From Bacillus marinisedimentorum (GTDB lineage: Bacteria > Bacillota > Bacilli > Bacillales > Bacillaceae_O): a DNA stretch of 64,000 nucleotides. The stretch spans positions 1-64,000 of the forward strand of contig NZ_LWBL02000051.1 of NCBI RefSeq assembly GCF_001644195.2. The letters run 5' to 3'. The notes beneath the pieces were generated by a model. It saw only the letters and a list, made by a program, of their open reading frames with translations, did no database searches and was not told the origin of the DNA. A program made the position numbers and the translations under genes. Below, piece by piece: positions 62,210-64,000 of the stretch. How positions within the stretch are numbered: position 1 is the first letter of the stretch; every line of letters begins with the position of its first letter.

Positions 62210-63073
62210 TTATGCTTGAACTGCCTGTTTACCAGGCAGTTCTGTAAAATCCGGCAATCGGTCGACCCACTCCAAACGTATTGTGCTGCCAATCACCCTG
62301 TCCGGCATAGCCGGAACCAGAATTGATCCCCTCCCCCTGGTCATTATGCAGACACCTGGCTGATTTACGCTTCCTATCGATATATTGACACGGTAACGGC
62401 CGGGCGGCGGTAAAACAAAATCCTTTCTGAAATCCATCTTAACGATACCCGAACCTGTTCCGAAGCCTGTCATCTTATGCGTGCTGCTGGCCTTCCCTTT
62501 TACTTCATAATGTGTTCCAAGAAGCGGCGGAATTTTTGAAACACTGCCGCTCGAAACAAGCTCCCTTATAAGAGTGGAACCGATTTTCCTGCTGCAGCTT
62601 TCCACTTTCTCGACAACCGTCACGCCGAATATGCCCTTACCCAATTGCTTCAGAAGCTCCATATCCCCTTTGCCGCCGCGGCCGTATGTAAAATCAAAGC
62701 CTGCTGCAACATGCTTGACATTAAGATTTATGATGTATGATTGCACAAACTTCTCCGGGGTAAGAGCACCGAATTGCTTATTAAAGTGAACGGCGTAAAG
62801 ATAGTCGACTCCCAATTGCTCCATAATGTCTGCCTTCTCTTGAAAAGGTGTCAGATGTTTTCCTGTCTTATCACGCAGCCCCATAACTTCTCGCGGGTGG
62901 GGATCAAATGTCATCACAGCAAGCGGCAGCCCTTTATCGTCTGCAATGGCACGGGCTGTATGGATGATCTTCTGATGGCCAAGATGGACTCCGTCAAAAA
63001 AGCCGAGAGCCATGACTGCAGGTGTTTTCTCCAAAGTTTCCCGAACCCCGTGCTTCAAAAAAATCGTTTTCAC
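62210..63073 (-). CDS. RibF-like FAD synthetase with degenerate C-terminal domain
   Basis: A 287-residue protein. The N-terminal nucleotidyltransferase part (1-180) has the FAD synthetase motifs LGFFDGVHLGHQKII, TFDPHPREVMGL, FDFTYGRGGKGD and GSTLIRELVSSG. The C-terminal part aligns loosely with the riboflavin kinase domain but lacks its conserved G-F-P-T-A-N motif (GFGTGSGIVKMDF at that place), so kinase activity is doubtful. It sits between hpaE and the transporter genes of the FADH2-dependent hpa pathway. A dedicated FAD supply is an attractive inference. The essential bifunctional RibF is presumably elsewhere. Confidence 0.8.
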   Translation of the reverse strand: MKTIFLKHGVRETLEKTPAVMALGFFDGVHLGHQKIIHTARAIADDKGLPLAVMTFDPHPREVMGLRDKTGKHLTPFQEKADIMEQLGVDYLYAVHFNKQFGALTPEKFVQSYIINLNVKHVAAGFDFTYGRGGKGDMELLKQLGKGIFGVTVVEKVESCSRKIGSTLIRELVSSGSVSKIPPLLGTHYEVKGKASSTHKMTGFGTGSGIVKMDFRKDFVLPPPGRYRVNISIGSVNQPGVCIMTRGRGSILVPAMPDRVIGSTIRLEWVDRLPDFTELPGKQAVQA

Positions 63074-63178
63074 TCAAATCCACCCCCTTCTACATCTGTA
63101 AGCCTTTACATTAAAGGCGTCTGCCGCCTGCCGTCATTTAACATGACAGTGTTCGTGTCCATCTTAATTGAAATCTTG

Positions 63179-63201
63179 CCGGGAGGGAGGCGACCTCCCG
63201 G
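63179..63201 (-). terminator. Hairpin after hpaE
   Basis: Perfect 8-bp stem CCGGGAGG / CCTCCCGG just after the hpaE stop. No T-run, so termination is uncertain and read-through into the RibF-like gene is possible. Confidence 0.5.
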
Positions 63202-63209
63202 ATCACCTT

Positions 63210-64000
63210 TTATTTACCAAACTGAGGAATGTGATGTTCCCCGAGGGCAACATGGATCACTTTCGGTTCTGTATAAAACTCGAACGCATAATGGCCGCCT
63301 TCCCTGCCGATCCCGCTAGCCTTCATTCCTCCGAACGGAATGCGGAGATCCCGGACATTCTGGGCATTGATCCACAGCATGCCGGCTTCGACTGCCTGGG
63401 CAACACGGTGGCCCCGCTTCAAGTCATTCGTCCACACATAACCGGCAAGGCCGTATTTTACATCATTAGCCAGCCGGACCACTTCTTCTTCTGTTTCAAA
63501 TTTAATGACAGCCATTACCGGTCCGAAAATTTCTTCCTGGGCGACTCTCATTTCATTTCTTGCATTCAGGAGCAATGTCGGGCTGACAAAGTTGCCCTGT
63601 TTCAGTTCCTCAGGGATATCAGGTGAGAATACTTCACACCCTTCTTCCCGGCCAGTCTCGATATAACCTGACACTTTTGACCGGTGACTCGGATCGATCA
63701 GCGGCCCAAGCTGGGTTTCCGGATCCATCGGGTCACCGACTTTAATATTTCTCACCCGCTCTTTCAAGGCGCTGACGAAATCATCATAGATGGATGCCTG
63801 AAGGAAAACCCTTGAGTTTGCTGTACATCTTTCACCGTTGAATGAGAACAATCCCCAAACCGCGGCATCAAGGGCCCGGTCGAAATCAGCATCCTCGAAT
63901 ACGATCAGAGGCGATTTCCCGCCAAGTTCCATCGATGTCCGCTTCAGCGTATCAGCTGCATTTTTGATGATGGTCGTGCCGGTTACCGTTTCGCCCGTGA
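63210..64000 (-). CDS. hpaE: 5-carboxymethyl-2-hydroxymuconate semialdehyde dehydrogenase, C-terminal part
   Basis: The 3' 262 codons of an aldehyde dehydrogenase gene cut by the window edge. The frame runs in from beyond 64000 (ETVTGTTIIKNAADTLKRTS). General base Glu is in MELGGKSPLIVFEDAD and the catalytic Cys in FSFNGERCTANSRVFLQ. The end RIPFGGMKASGIGREGGHYA, then FEFYTEPKVIHV and HIPQFGK, is highly characteristic of HpaE, which oxidises the ring-cleavage product of HpaD. The upstream part is outside the window. Confidence 0.87.
   Translation of the reverse strand, partial: TGETVTGTTIIKNAADTLKRTSMELGGKSPLIVFEDADFDRALDAAVWGLFSFNGERCTANSRVFLQASIYDDFVSALKERVRNIKVGDPMDPETQLGPLIDPSHRSKVSGYIETGREEGCEVFSPDIPEELKQGNFVSPTLLLNARNEMRVAQEEIFGPVMAVIKFETEEEVVRLANDVKYGLAGYVWTNDLKRGHRVAQAVEAGMLWINAQNVRDLRIPFGGMKASGIGREGGHYAFEFYTEPKVIHVALGEHHIPQFGK

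Overview
The window looks like a chromosome segment of an aerobic, endospore-forming Bacillaceae bacterium of moderate GC content. The evidence is Gram-positive Shine-Dalgarno sites with frequent GTG and TTG starts, an alpha/beta-type small acid-soluble spore protein, two SPOCS-domain spore-surface proteins, a KinB-like sporulation kinase, a SigB-type promoter in front of a YtxH-type stress protein, and lipoprotein and secretion signals of Bacillus type. I cannot name the genus from sequence alone. No rRNA, tRNA, prophage, complete insertion sequence or CRISPR array was seen.

Layout. 0.4-7.7 kb: DoxX-type membrane protein, CBS-domain (CbpA-like) protein, KinB-like kinase, and several poorly known proteins (zinc-ribbon protein, DUF2332 protein, ZIP-like membrane protein). 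7.9-10.5 kb: two adjacent secreted, low-complexity proteins, the second with four related modules between very acidic linkers. 10.5-14.1 kb: an MMPL/RND exporter encoded as two coupled ORFs plus its TetR regulator, with a palindromic operator upstream. 15-23.3 kb: L-lactate permease, a fumarylacetoacetate-hydrolase-family enzyme, glycolate-oxidase-type GlcD/GlcF/GlcE and a GntR regulator, a 2-hydroxyacid utilisation block. 23.6-28.4 kb: YihY membrane protein, then a redox operon (polytopic membrane protein, CcdA, TlpA/ResA-like thioredoxin, response regulator, histidine kinase). 29.5-38.7 kb: FusB-type EF-G-binding protein, a frameshifted secreted 5'-nucleotidase, a CorC/MpfA-type protein, an MFS pump, a decayed GNAT gene, small membrane proteins and a SigB-type stress protein. 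39.1-41.9 kb: kynU-kynB-kynA (tryptophan to anthranilate). 42-51.9 kb: DUF3892 protein, SASP, methyltransferase, the SPOCS pair, peptidase E, hydrolases, and an MFS transporter with a possible leader-peptide attenuator. 52.8-64 kb: a 4-hydroxyphenylacetate (hpa) catabolic cluster with hpaD, hpaB, an aldehyde dehydrogenase, an FMN split-barrel protein, a complete Liv-type ABC transporter, a RibF-like FAD synthetase and a truncated hpaE at the window edge.

The most unusual feature is in the spaces between operons. Four arrays (about 14.3, 37.3, 42.4 and 52.1 kb) are built from the same kind of 51-52 bp hairpin unit (GGCAC...GTGCC core, shared TGCATTA[T/C]AGGCAC approach), about 40 units in 64 kb, with arms that covary between an ACG...CGT and an ACTGAA...TTCAGT version. 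A shorter, possibly related array sits near 18 kb. A second family (TTTCACGCC sub-repeats about every 20-21 bp) forms arrays near 6.4, 28.7 and 48.5 kb, the one at 28.7 kb with a higher-order period of about 165 bp. Two MITE-like elements with GGCT[C/G]TGTTAA ends are also present, one with a perfect 8-bp target duplication. The arrays have no recognised protein partner in the window and their function is unknown.
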